From: Karstenula rhodostoma CBS 690.94
Lineage: Eukaryota > Ascomycota > Dothideomycetes > Pleosporales > Didymosphaeriaceae
Direction of reading: 5' to 3'
DNA length: 64,000 nt
NCBI GenBank assembly: GCA_010093485.1
Contig: MU001501.1
Location: 1,691,052-1,755,051 of the forward strand
This document shows, in pieces, positions 54,573 through 64,000 of the stretch. Made by a program: the position numbers and the translations under genes. Under the pieces are notes generated by a model. The model was not told where the DNA came from. It saw only the letters and a program-made list of their open reading frames with translations, and made no database searches. The stretch's first letter is position 1. Every line of letters starts with the position of its first letter.

Positions 54573-56772
54573 TACTTCAAGAAAGCCCAATGAGAACGTG
54601 AATGATTAGACGAAAAGGTGTGGTTAACCACAGGTATCATGAACCGAGCGCGCGGAATGGAAATAAGATGTCAAGGTAAACGTTCTTGGGTAGATTCCCG
54701 TATATGCTTATATGTCTCGTGCGATAAGTTGAGAGCATGCATGTTCCACATCGTGACGAGCCTCCGAATCAGGTATCCTCGATGACTCCTACTCAGTGTG
54801 TGGAGCTTCCGGCGTGAGCGGATATGACTCATTTACGCTAACCCAAATTAGAGGCTGCGTCTCAAGCATTTGGGCCTGTGCCATGAATCTCATTCAATTA
54901 GGGACAAGAAACATCGAACGAAATCGCCGTACAAATGCAGAAACGGCGATGACACGTGCAAAGGGGCAGAGGAAGGTTGCAGCCTGTTGGATGACGCGAT
55001 GACGGCGACGGGCCATGGTCTGTGCGTCTAGCTTCTTATAGTTAGCGCAGGCTTGTCTCGACATTCGAACCTTGCGAAACCAACGATCACAGTGCAAACG
55101 TGAGGTTCCAGTGAGATGAAGCTTTTTTGCAGCGGGTAGGTTATGTGAAGCTTCCCCGATACTAATGTCATCTCGCTGCTTGTGCAGTTCCCTCCAGCTG
55201 AGCCGGTCCATCACCGTCCAACTCCTGGACCTCCTGTCCGACAGTGCCCGGTGCCTCCACAATGTGATGCGCATGTTTCGCTACCAGTAGGCCTTCGGAT
55301 TCAGGAGGGTAAAATGTCTGCTACGCGTTGTCTGTGTACGGGTTACCGGCCTCGGATGGCGTCGTGCTGGGAACTGGCGCATGCGCATGTTTTCCTGCTG
55401 TGTGTCTTCGCCATAGCAGTGAAACCAGCGATGACTGCCAGAGCGAGCACGCCAACAACACCACCTATATTGCCTCCTCAGACTCCAGCGCTATCCTTGG
55501 ATTGGGAGGAGTGCGAGCTTGGCGAAGGTGTGGACGGTGGAATATGCGCTTGAACTTGCGAGTAGGCCTGTCGACGAGGATAATGAAAGATCAGCAATTT
55601 CGATAGGATATGTTGTTGCCGAGGGATTTTAGAGCTGAGTGAAGGATACTTCATGTTCATCGCTTCATTCCATACGTTGACGATTGGATTCGATGAGGTC
55701 GACTAGCATGCATTAATCCGGCGCTCTATCTCTGTACTCTGCTCCCTTCGGACCGTCAGTGAGTTTCCGCTAGGTCGTTGATAGATGCTCGTATCACTAT
55801 ATTGAAGTGAGACCTATTGAAAAGCCTCCCAGCCGTACCAGTAGATACAAATATGGAGATACTCACCTGTTTCTTGAACAGCAAAAGTTCTAGCCATCAC
55901 TCGCCTGACAAAACTATTTATTTCAGAAGTTTACCCACCGTCATCACAACTCTACGCACTAACAGTGCGCAAACCGCCATCTGGATAGCGACAGTAATAT
56001 CTATCGACCGTATACCCGTGCGCACATATTGCAGGTGGTGTGCATGAGAACGTCAGTGCTGCCCGAACACAGAACGGAAACTCTGGGAATAACTGGAAGA
56101 GCACACTTGGTTCTGCTACCATATAGCGCGGTCGATTGTGATTCTGAAGATTGGGCTATGGGATCGACCGCGGAGTATTCGTTAAAAGGGTGAAGAAGTG
56201 CACCGGAATGTTCCAGTAGAAAGGCTTTCGAAATTCCAGGTAATGGGTACATCAAAGTGAACACGGATGGTCTCGATAGAGAAAGGCGGATATTTTGTTT
56301 CGTGGGGAAGTTGATGACACTAGGATGCGCTCGCGCGGAAAACTTTACCCTGTACGCTTATCTGCGCCCATCGTAGAATTTATCTCCGCACATCGCCTAA
56401 TTCGGTAATCTTAGCACTATATGTGAACAGGGGTCTGTTGCGCTGGGTAACCCGGGGAGCCGACTCTGTAGAAGAGCGGCGCCTTACTCAAGTTTGGGTG
56501 ACAATTGCGACAGCGCGTCACATAGTAGCTAGATAATATTTTTGGGCAGGCAGCAGCGCACGCCTGAGTATTTCTTGCTTCAACTCCTTCGAACCTCGAT
56601 CAACTTTATTTGAACAGACAGTCAACAGACCTGTTCAAAGTTGTGTATTCTTTTTGCTCGTTGTCATCGCATGTCTAGCACAAGCTCGTCTTCTTTCTTC
56701 CCAACGCCGCAGAGTTCCTCCCTCTCCTCGCTGCCCAACATCATACCTTTCACAAACATCGACGAAGTCATC
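54573..56772. other. 2.2-kb intergenic region with a MITE-like repeat
   Basis: Divergent promoters of the RNA-processing and Dabb-GFA genes lie within. Frames near 55180-55660 are Pro- and Cys-rich but show no conserved domain. A short repeat at 56435-56519 recurs at 61280-61365. A possible upstream start for the next gene at 56671 would add a Ser-rich 34-residue leader. Confidence 0.45.
56435..56519 (+). repeat. MITE-like repeat, copy A
   Basis: About 85 bp nearly identical to 61280-61365. It starts CTGTTGCGCTGGGTAACCC, and its end, read on the other strand, starts GACGCGCTGTCGCAATTGTC, so the two ends are imperfect inverted repeats (CTGTTGC versus CTGTCGC, then AACCC versus CACCC). Confidence 0.7.
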
Positions 56773-57618
56773 ATGGCGACCGAAACCATCACACACATCG
56801 TTGCCTTCAAGTATCGCTCGGAAATATCATGGAGCGACATGGAAGACCACTTCAAATACTTCATGTCGCTGAAGACTCGCTCATTACACCGACAAACTGG
56901 CAAACCGCTTATCAAGTCGCTACGAGCTGGAAAGAACAGATCCTGGGAGTCGTGTTCGAAGGGCATGTCACATGCATTCGTATTAGAATTTGCTTCACAA
57001 GAAGACCTGGACTACTATCTGACCGCGGAGCCGGTGCACTTGCAATTCTCGAAGGATGCGAAACCACTTATTGAGGACTCCTTAGTTGTGGATATCAAAG
57101 ATGGCGTACTATTCGGTCCCAAGGCGGAACATCCGCTGTTGAAAAAGAGAGAAGATCTGTGGAGGGGAAGTTGCCACTGTGAAACCGTACAGTGGACGGC
57201 GCGACTGGAGAGCGCAGAACATGTGCTTTGTCATTGTACGACATGTCAGAAACTTGGGGGCGGACCGTACTCGTGCAATCAGATCATTCCGAAAGACGAT
57301 CTCAAGATCGTTCTGGGTAACGAAAATGTTGGCGAATACAAATACAAAGGGGCAAGTGGTGAGTTTAAAAGATAGCAGCGTTTAGGATGGTGGGATGTTG
57401 CGCTAATGACTGAGACAGGAAAGTTTGTAAATTGCTTTTTTTGCAAGACATGTACGAGTCACATCTATCATCACCAAGATGCAATGCCAGATAAGGTTAT
57501 AGTGCGGACGTTACTGCTCGAAGGTGGAAGCAACATGCCTGCTACTAAAGAGATATTTGGCGAAGGGCGATTGAGCTGGGTGAAGGAGTTACAGGATAAT
57601 TTGGAGTCTAATAGCTAG
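56773..57618 (+). CDS. Dabb-GFA fusion protein
   Basis: Two exons (56773-57358, 57419-57618) with a 60-bp intron encode 261 residues. Residues about 5-112 form a stress-responsive alpha-beta barrel (Dabb) domain: ITHIVAFKYRSEISW, then SHAFVLEFASQEDLDYYL. Residues about 128-258 form a GFA/CENP-V-type domain with zinc ligands C134 and C136 (GSCHCETVQW), C153, C155 and C158 (LCHCTTCQK), and C201, C204 and C207 (CFFCKTC). GFA domains were named for glutathione-dependent formaldehyde activation, though many members have other or unknown roles. Dabb domains are often small dimeric enzymes or stress proteins. The fusion is clear because both domains share exon 1. No targeting signal if translation starts at 56773. 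Confidence 0.85.
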
Positions 57619-57892
57619 GTGATGACCACCCTCATTCCTCCAAGACATGTCGGCTCATGTGTTCGAAATCAAACATATTACAAGGTTCCAAAACCTACTT
57701 GTTTGCGCGCCATCACAAGGGTTCATCGTCGACATCGTGTCTCAGATGAGGGTTGTTCTACAACCTGGCGAGCGAGACTGACTCATCTTTTGTAGCGCCC
57801 ATAAGTATAAAGTACCCTTCCGCTCGACAATTGAGCCACCACTAGTGACATTCCCCTTCCATCTTTTCGAGAATTTGTCAGAAAAAGCTCAC

Positions 57893-58676
57893 ATGGACGC
57901 GCAGAACCATCAACCTCTTCGATTCACAGCGTCCGCCACCAAAATGACTCCAACGCGCAAGATTCGAGTTTCAGTTTCATCAGCATCTCCGTAAGTCAGC
58001 TTCACATTTGAAGCAGTGCAAAACTCTACTAACAAATTGGCGTAGATTAAGTGACAAGAAACCGATCGAAGTGCAGCTCTTACAATCGGGGGAGCTCATC
58101 ATCTACTACTTAGAGCCCAATATCATTCCCAAGTCTGCGTATCTTCACCAGAAATCGCACAATTACACAGCCAAATCAATCTATCTCGGAAGTTCTGTGG
58201 AAAAGGGAATGCTGAAACACTACTTTCACTTTCTCAAGCATCAGACCCTACCAGTTCTAGGAGGGGGCGCCAATAAGGAGTTTGAACGCATTAGTAACAT
58301 CTGGCAAGTTGGATACGTGTTCGAGGAACCAACGACCAGAAACGTCGCCACGGGTGCATTGCTAGAATGGGCTAAAGAGTATGAGCGGTGTCCGAACTTC
58401 TCTACAATGTGGCCCTGTAGATATTTGATGTCTTTTCACGTGAAGAAGTTCTGCTTTTGCAGCTTTTGCTACAAGACGAATTCTCCTATGCATATTCTAT
58501 TGGTTGATCTGGCTGTAGACTATGGATCCGAGGATTGGATTGCCGAGAAGAGCGTTGCTCTGCCAAGACATTCCTCATTCCGCAAATTAGTATTCGAGAA
58601 AATTGTTGAGGTCTCGCGCGCAGCAGTCCATCCTCTCATCCACGCCTGTTTCGGCATATCTGGAGGGAAAAGATGA
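57893..58676 (+). CDS. Hypothetical protein, intact member of a local gene pair
   Basis: Two exons (57893-57990, 58046-58676) with a 55-bp intron (GTAAGT, CTAAC branch) encode 242 residues. No known domain is recognised. Features seen: a Ser/Thr-rich N-terminus, a Y-F-H-F block, an aliphatic-Trp segment (ISNIWQVGYVFEEP, ALLEWAKEYERC), and a Cys-rich stretch (KKFCFCSFCYK). The broken locus at 60916-61777 is a paralogue: it has an intron at the same place and phase, plus matching YFH, W-I-L-C and LLEW blocks. The segment layout recalls the C-terminal half of fungal BTB-type proteins, but I do not see the BTB core. Function unknown. Confidence 0.65.
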
Positions 58677-59524
58677 GGTTTAGGCGCGACACCGAGTGCG
58701 ATCAGCGCCAAAAGGGTCTAGCCTGAGAATGCCATGCAACATGTCACCCCTCCTCTTTCTCGAATCTCAGTCTCAAGCAGACTTGGTTCTGGATTGGCTG
58801 CGTTGATTTGGGCCAGACTCTAGCTCTCTTCTTCCATGTCCTACCCACAATCGTTCCAATACCTAAGGTCTTATCTCGTCGTATGCTGCCATCAGTTTTT
58901 CCGAAAATGGAACTTCCCATCAATCACTGGGCGGTGTTTCATTGACACATGGGCATTCTCGGGGTGCTAACACGGTGGGAAAAAGATTGTAGTGGTGCTC
59001 TGTACATCTTTACATTATTTAGATTATCAATCAGTACAATTGCAACTTTCTCAACTCGCATGGACAGTGTCTGTTTCGCATTTGACCGCTCTCGCCCATT
59101 ATCCTGTTACGCACCCCCAATCCTGCCGTTGATTTTGCATTCATCCAAACGAGGCCATGTGTAAATTCTGCAAAGATTTATTATGTTCGCATTTTAGATC
59201 CACAGCGTAGTGGGTAAATTCATCTCAAGTCACATGAGCTAACATTCACACGCCGGGTCGGAAAATCATTATTCCGCTCATTCTCGCCTCGCTAGTGTTG
59301 TTTAAATGGCTCCCCTTGCACGGAATCGATTTTTAGACAACCGTTAGCTCACTCCAATCCCAACCTTTTTCTTCGCCGTACCCCCATCAGCCTGTCACGG
59401 CTCTATAGCAATAGTTATACAGCTGCTGCCTCGTCTAGAATGGCAGATACAAGTAAGAATTGTTTCGCGCAGTATCATGCAGTCTCTATCTGCAGCTTTG
59501 ACATTCTCAATTTGGAAATAGCTA
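58677..59524. other. Intergenic, nothing certain
   Basis: No conserved frame. An ATG at 59440 followed by GTAAG could be a first exon of the next locus, but no acceptor joins it in frame. Confidence 0.4.
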
Positions 59525-60541
59525 ATGGTTATCAAAGTGTTACAATCTTCCATCGACGTGCACAAAGCGCCGGGGTTACGGCTCATCCGCGAGCACCTCG
59601 CCCGTGAAGGCCTCTCAGATGCGTTAGACTTGCTGCCCAATGTTTCCGAGTTCCGCCTCAGCAAGCACGGCAATGTGCTAGGTCATGGCAGTATTGTCCC
59701 GCTCTCACACAAGCTGCAGATCCACCTCGGTGGCAATCGCGAGCACTCTATCAGTACTTTCGTGTACTTGAATATGTACTTTAGAACGCCACCAGGCTTC
59801 GTATTCGGCAGGGAGAAGTCACATCTTCGCAAGACCAGAATCAGCGCATTAAGTACACAAGGATCGCCAGCGATGACGCGAAGGCTCTGTCAGCTCTCAA
59901 CATGCACTACCCCTTCTGCGCATTTCTCACTGGTTCCAACGACGACTTGCGGAAGCTCAAAGCACTTGTCATATTCTATTTCTTATGGGTAGGCCACGTG
60001 AGCTTGGAACAGATGAATGCCACTGGCAATTCCACCTTCTCCGACGAGGTCGCTGGCGCGCTGAAGCTGCTTCATACGCCCGAGCAGATACGAAAGGCAG
60101 ATGACCAGGGTGAGACTCAATTCTCCATACGACCACTGGATGGTAGTGTCTAACATCAGCACAGCGAGACACATCCACGGTTACAAGCTCGCGACTCGAT
60201 GCGCTTTCCTCGCTTCCCCCATCCAGGCGCAATTCAATGCTTGGCAGCCAAGCCTCTACGCTCGAGTCGAAAAATACCTTGATGATATCCATACGCCGGT
60301 GCCGTTCGAGAACCAGAAGAAGGCTACGGAGGAAGATGACAGCATCTAGGAGCAGTACAAGAAGTACAAGAAGGTGCTTGAGGATCATAAACGCATTGGC
60401 GAAGTGCTCATGGGCCTTGTCTACTTCATAGCCAGCTTCAAGAAGAAGAAGCAGCAGAACCTACAAGATGCTCTCTCTCGGGAGATATCAGCTGGTGACT
60501 GCCTCTTGTTTGAAGCGATGGAACGCCAAGGGCTGAAGTGA
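59525..60541 (+). pseudogene. Broken gene of unknown family
   Basis: A coding-like frame from 59525 changes frame near 59810-59820 (PPGFVFG, then SSQDQNQRIKYTRIAS in the next frame). It continues through a plausible 55-bp intron (60110-60164, GTGAGA...CACAG) and meets TAG at 60346-60348. Another 64 codons of charged, helical sequence remain open after that (EQYKKYKKVLEDHKRIGE) up to TGA at 60541. The changes suggest one frameshift and one nonsense mutation; alternatively the TAG is the true end. The middle part has LVIFYFLWVGHVSLEQMNA-type helices but no domain I recognise. It is not visibly related to its neighbours. Confidence 0.5.
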
Positions 60542-60915
60542 GGACCGGTATCTGACCTGTTACCTTTCAAATTATTGGTTTGTGGAAGGGGCGCTAATGG
60601 ATAGCTAATGATAGACCTATTGACAATCCGATCAAGATTTTTGTATGATTGGTCTACACGTGATGGTGTATGTTCTTCATCGATGCGTCAATGTCTCAGA
60701 CACATCATAAGTCAACAAACCGAACATGGGGAGGACAGTTCAGCTATCAAGGCTGCAGGTTATATTTAACGTGACTGTTTGACCATCCCGCAGCATTGTG
60801 ACCGTCATCTCCTCCTTTTCTGAATCAGCAAGCGACTGTCGGTTCTTTCTGTGGCATCCTGATATCAACAGGACTATCTCGATTGCATCGCAGATCAATT
60901 GCTCATTGCTTGAAG
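60542..60915. other. Short intergenic stretch
   Basis: No feature recognised; the probable promoter of the following broken gene. Confidence 0.45.
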
Positions 60916-61777
60916 ATGTCTAAACCAAAGGCACTTCCGCGTGTTAATGTTAGTGAAGTGAAGCCGTAAGTCCTTCGAGTACAAAATATATTACATTTGT
61001 CTCCAGGCCTAACATGACAACAGGCTATCGCAGCCTCTACAAGTCATCGTCCTCGGCGAACCTGAAAGCGATTTCAAGAACAACGATAACGTAGACCCCG
61101 ACAATTGGTACAAGCACACCACATACTACATAGTTAAGAAGTCAGCATATCTCAAACGAAAAATGGATGAGGGCCCTGAATTTTACATTGACCTTTACAG
61201 AGAGGCTCTCGGGAAGATCACCTCAAAAACGGTGGCGTCGTATTTCCACATAATCGCGCATGGGACCAGGATCAGGAGGCTGTTGGGCTGGGTAACCCAG
61301 GGGGCCAGCTCTGTAGAGGAGCGGCGCGTTGCTTGAAGTTTGGGTGACGATTGCGACGGCGCGTCTTCTCGTGAGAGTCATACCGCGCATGGGGCCATGC
61401 CGGTGAGATCAAGCACGCCTGACGCCGAGTTTTCCGCTGCCTCCAGTCTCTGGATCCTATGCAACCGCATTGGCGACAAGGACACCCAAAACCATATTAT
61501 TCCTGCTCTCCTAGAATGGGACCGAGAGCGTAGATTTTTTCCGCCGGCGATCGATCTAGTCTCCCTCTGGCGCAACACTATCCATCTGAATCCGATGTAC
61601 GCATTCGTGGTGGACCTGCTCGCCGAAATCCACCATCCCGATTATCCGCACCAATTCTAGCATGAATGGGAACTCTTTCACGAAGTCTCAGCGGCAAAGA
61701 AAAAGCGAGGGAAAGCCTCTGAGCCTGAAAACATCTTCACATGCTCAGTCTCCAGGTGCCTGCTACCTCGGGAGTAG
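60916..61777 (+). pseudogene. Paralogue of the 57.9-kb gene, disrupted by a MITE-like insertion and a nonsense codon
   Basis: Exon 1 is 60916-60965, the intron is 60966-61023, and the frame then runs to TGA at 61334-61336, which lies inside inserted DNA. The insertion (61265-61383) is flanked by the direct repeat CGCGCATGGG (61255-61264, 61384-61393). Insert plus one repeat copy is 129 bp, a multiple of three, so the frame after it is the same and shows the paralogous blocks (SSLWILCNRIGDKD, IIPALLEWDRERRFF). A TAG at 61658-61660 interrupts the C-terminus, after which 38 more codons stay open to 61777. Two separate lesions suggest a dead gene. Confidence 0.68.
61255..61393 (+). mobile_element. 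MITE-like insertion (copy B) with 10-bp direct repeats
   Basis: CGCGCATGGG occurs at both edges. The inserted 119 bp contains the 86-bp repeat shared with 56435-56519, with imperfect inverted ends. The 10-bp duplication is within the range of Mutator-like elements. Confidence 0.68.
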
Positions 61778-63069
61778 GACTACGATCATCACTACCAGGG
61801 GATTTTCATTCTCAATTAGATCCGCACGTCTTGAAGACGCGTTCCAACGAACTGCGTGCGCAACAGCCTCTTATTACTTCGATCGGATCCACTGCCAGAG
61901 ATCGCTTCACTGGTCATTCAGAAATTTCGGCGTTGAAATTTCCTTCTCGAATATCATCCGTTCGGTTTCATTAAGAACGCTTGTCACAAGAATATCCCCA
62001 TTGATTTAATATGCTAGATGTTCTGATAAATGGCGTTCAGAAATTTTCGCCATCTTCGTCAGATCAACTTAGTTTGATAACGACTAGCCATTCCTTAGGT
62101 ATTCTACAATCAGATATACATTTTCCCCTTAAATTGTTCCTCGCTTTCTAACGCTTAGTCGGATAACATTTATCTTGTCCATCCTCGAAGGTTCCCCCAG
62201 ATCTCGGCTTCAATCTCATGGCCGGTTCGAAAAACCTACACAACATAGCAATTCGTACCACTCCTAAGTGCTGGGACTCGGTAAGCAATGTTATAGTAGT
62301 ACGCGTGAGACAAGTTTACGACGGAGAGTATGATAACAATAGATGCTTGGGTTTATTGTACAGGGATAGGGGGACTAGAGGTATACTCGGCCGCAACGTA
62401 AGCCATTACACACTAGTGCTCAGGTGGCTACGGATGATACTATCTGCATACAGTCTTCCAACTCATTCAGGGATCATACAACTACGAGCTTCGACTGTAG
62501 TTACGAGTATAAGTAAAATAGGTAGGGATGTCTCAGCGTAGCAGCAAAGACGCAATAGAAGCGTTTATATCGCTAAACAGGCCTTAGCTGCTCCCCTTTT
62601 GGGTATTAAGTAATACCAGTACATGTTTATCAAACTATTCTATCCCTGCACTGGAAGACCTACCACCTTTACTTACGACCGCAACCACAGTAAATCGCAT
62701 TGCTGCCACGCACGAGAGAATGTGGTGTCGGCGGTACACATGACTCATCCAGGCACAAGCATCAACATTAGCCTAGGCAGGACCAATCGCAGCGTCCACA
62801 GTTGGGGGCCAAGACGGACCCTTGCTGCCGGTGGGATGGCGTTACCCGCATTAGGCAGCTCTCTAATACGGTAGTCGTCCAGAAGCATTGGATTTGCCTT
62901 GGGGGCGGTAGAAAGGGGATAGAAGGTATATATATGGCCGTGTGTCCCCAGATGCTGATGATCTCCATCGCAGATTCCTTTTCTATTGTCTCATACTTGA
63001 CTTTCTTTTTTGCTATTGCGCAACCACGCTCGCTACCATACTCGTTCGAAACCTCGAAGAAATAAAAAC
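61778..63069. other. Intergenic, nothing recognised
   Basis: About 1.3 kb with only short frames. The promoter of the Cys-rich protein gene must be near its right end, where a TATATATA run occurs at about 62927-62935. Confidence 0.4.
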
Positions 63070-64000
63070 ATGAAGCCCACCCACTTCTGGGCCGCTCTCG
63101 CCCTCACCCACGCCCCCGCCGTCCTATCCCAAGGCCTCCGACAAGCAACGGGCGGCCACGCCGCAACCCCAACCCCGACTTCAACAACCGCCGCCCCAGC
63201 ATCCAGCTGTACCGCATCCCTCCTCACGACGCTCTGCGACTACAAAGACCCGGGCTCGCAGTTCGCCGTCGCCAGCTCTGGGAGATCGCACTGCTGGGAG
63301 TACTGCAACGCGCACCAGCCATGCAACTTCGTCGTCCTCGTCACGGGGAACCCGCACACGGGGACGGGAACGTGCTGGCTGTACCCCGGGGAGGACTTCG
63401 ACGCCAGCGCGGGGACTACGGGGTGTGATTATCTATCTGTATACGAAAAGCCTACCTACGCGGATGACGCAGCGACGCCGACAGCCGGCACGTGCGAGGC
63501 CACTGCGTCTCCCTCCGCCATTGCAGAGGTGTGCGGGTATCCCGAGCCGGAGGACCAGTGTTTCTATTCGTGCGCGGCGAGTTCAGGTGCGGTGGATTGT
63601 CTGAGCCAGTGCGCGGAGGACTCGTGCGCGTTTGCGATCTTCTACACGGGCGAGGGGGGCGGGTCGCCGTATGCGTCGGGGACGTGCTGGAAGTACCCGA
63701 ATGGGACGTACGATGCGGGCAAGGCGGGGACGTGTGAGGGGAAGCCGGAGCAGTATGTGTATGAGAACAAGTGCCCCAAGGTGGCGGCTTTGTCGACTTC
63801 GTCGCTGTCGTTGTCATCGACGACGTCTTCGGCGCAGGAGAGCGGTGCTGCTAAGCCCACCGAAACGGCGTCTGGTGATGATGTTGCGGCCGAGGAGGCT
63901 AAGCAGGGGAAGGGGGGCGCGGGTGAGGGGTCGGGGGCTGCGGGCGTCTCGTTTAGTAGCCCGCTGGCTGCGGGTATGGCTGCCGCGCTGTGGTGGGGCG
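63070..64000 (+). CDS. Secreted Cys-rich protein, probably GPI-anchored, truncated by the window edge
   Basis: An open frame of 310 codons from ATG 63070 to the right edge with no stop. A signal peptide is visible (MKPTHFWAALALTHAPAVLSQ). Two tandem cysteine-rich units follow. Unit 1 (about 50-135) has CWEYCNAHQPCNFVVLVTG and GTCWLYPGEDFDASAGT. Unit 2 (about 140-235) has CFYSC, CAFAIFYTG and GTCWKYPNGTYDAGKAGT. The shared pattern is a Cys pair, C-x-F-x-x, then G-T-C-W-x-Y-P and a D-A-x-x-G-T turn. A Ser/Thr-rich stalk leads to a small hydrophobic segment (LAAGMAAALWW) at the edge, as in GPI-anchor signals. It would sit on the cell wall or plasma membrane. The family is not recognised; the repeats are weakly PAN-like. 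Confidence 0.75.
   Translation, partial: MKPTHFWAALALTHAPAVLSQGLRQATGGHAATPTPTSTTAAPASSCTASLLTTLCDYKDPGSQFAVASSGRSHCWEYCNAHQPCNFVVLVTGNPHTGTGTCWLYPGEDFDASAGTTGCDYLSVYEKPTYADDAATPTAGTCEATASPSAIAEVCGYPEPEDQCFYSCAASSGAVDCLSQCAEDSCAFAIFYTGEGGGSPYASGTCWKYPNGTYDAGKAGTCEGKPEQYVYENKCPKVAALSTSSLSLSSTTSSAQESGAAKPTETASGDDVAAEEAKQGKGGAGEGSGAAGVSFSSPLAAGMAAALWWG

Noticed and set aside
1..64000. CRISPR arrays, rRNA or tRNA genes
   Set aside because: No regularly spaced direct repeats of CRISPR type and no recognisable rRNA or tRNA sequence were noticed on reading. tRNAs cannot be fully excluded without a covariance search.

Overview
This 64 kb window is nuclear DNA of a filamentous ascomycete (Pezizomycotina, probably Dothideomycetes; the species cannot be read from the sequence). 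The genes have short GT-AG introns of about 46-136 bp with CTAAC/CTGAC-like branch points. The encoded families are typical of such fungi: a Dal5-type MFS permease, a CBM18-AA7 oxidase, a HeLo-domain protein, a MYND-DUF4470 protein and a fungal rhodopsin-domain protein. Two AT-rich islands are nearly free of CpG, TpG and CpA, the signature of repeat-induced point mutation (RIP).

Layout. 1-7.7 kb is sparse and GC-balanced: a GNAT acetyltransferase, a Doc/Fic-fold protein, a putative mitochondrial protein and a three-exon MFS transporter. 7,964-20,358 is AT-rich island 1. It is bounded by imperfect terminal inverted repeats and an exact 8-bp direct repeat, and it contains a RIP-destroyed Ty3/Gypsy chromovirus with both LTRs, a solo LTR and a tandem duplication. 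20.4-24.1 kb is a small GC island with one secreted EthD-domain gene. 24,145-30,821 is AT-rich island 2, again bounded by inverted repeats and an exact 9-bp direct repeat. It contains an array of near-identical intron-like units. A secreted chitin-binding FAD oxidase gene starts 148 bp beyond its right edge.

33.8-57.6 kb is gene-dense: a six-exon secreted astacin-like metalloprotease, a MYND-DUF4470 protein, a DnaJ protein, a head-to-head pair (HeLo-pseudokinase and active kinase-ankyrin), a BTB pseudogene, a rhodopsin-domain membrane protein, a 3-ketodihydrosphingosine reductase, a 1,210-residue RNA-processing fusion (2H phosphoesterase, EEP nuclease, poly(A)-polymerase-type nucleotidyltransferase, MJ1316 domain) and a Dabb-GFA fusion.

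57.8-61.8 kb has one intact gene of unknown family, a paralogue broken by an ~119-bp MITE-like insertion and a nonsense codon, and an unrelated broken gene between them. The window ends inside a cysteine-rich, probably GPI-anchored secreted protein.

How the genes may work together. The most suggestive group is the divergent pair at 39.1-45.8 kb. A HeLo four-helix domain fused to a degenerate kinase resembles the plan of the necroptosis executioner MLKL, and a complete kinase fused to ankyrin repeats resembles RIPK4. They share a 427-bp intergenic region. A kinase-to-pseudokinase cell-death or allorecognition module is an inference from architecture and position only. Exon junctions were derived by hand from frame continuity and splice consensus.
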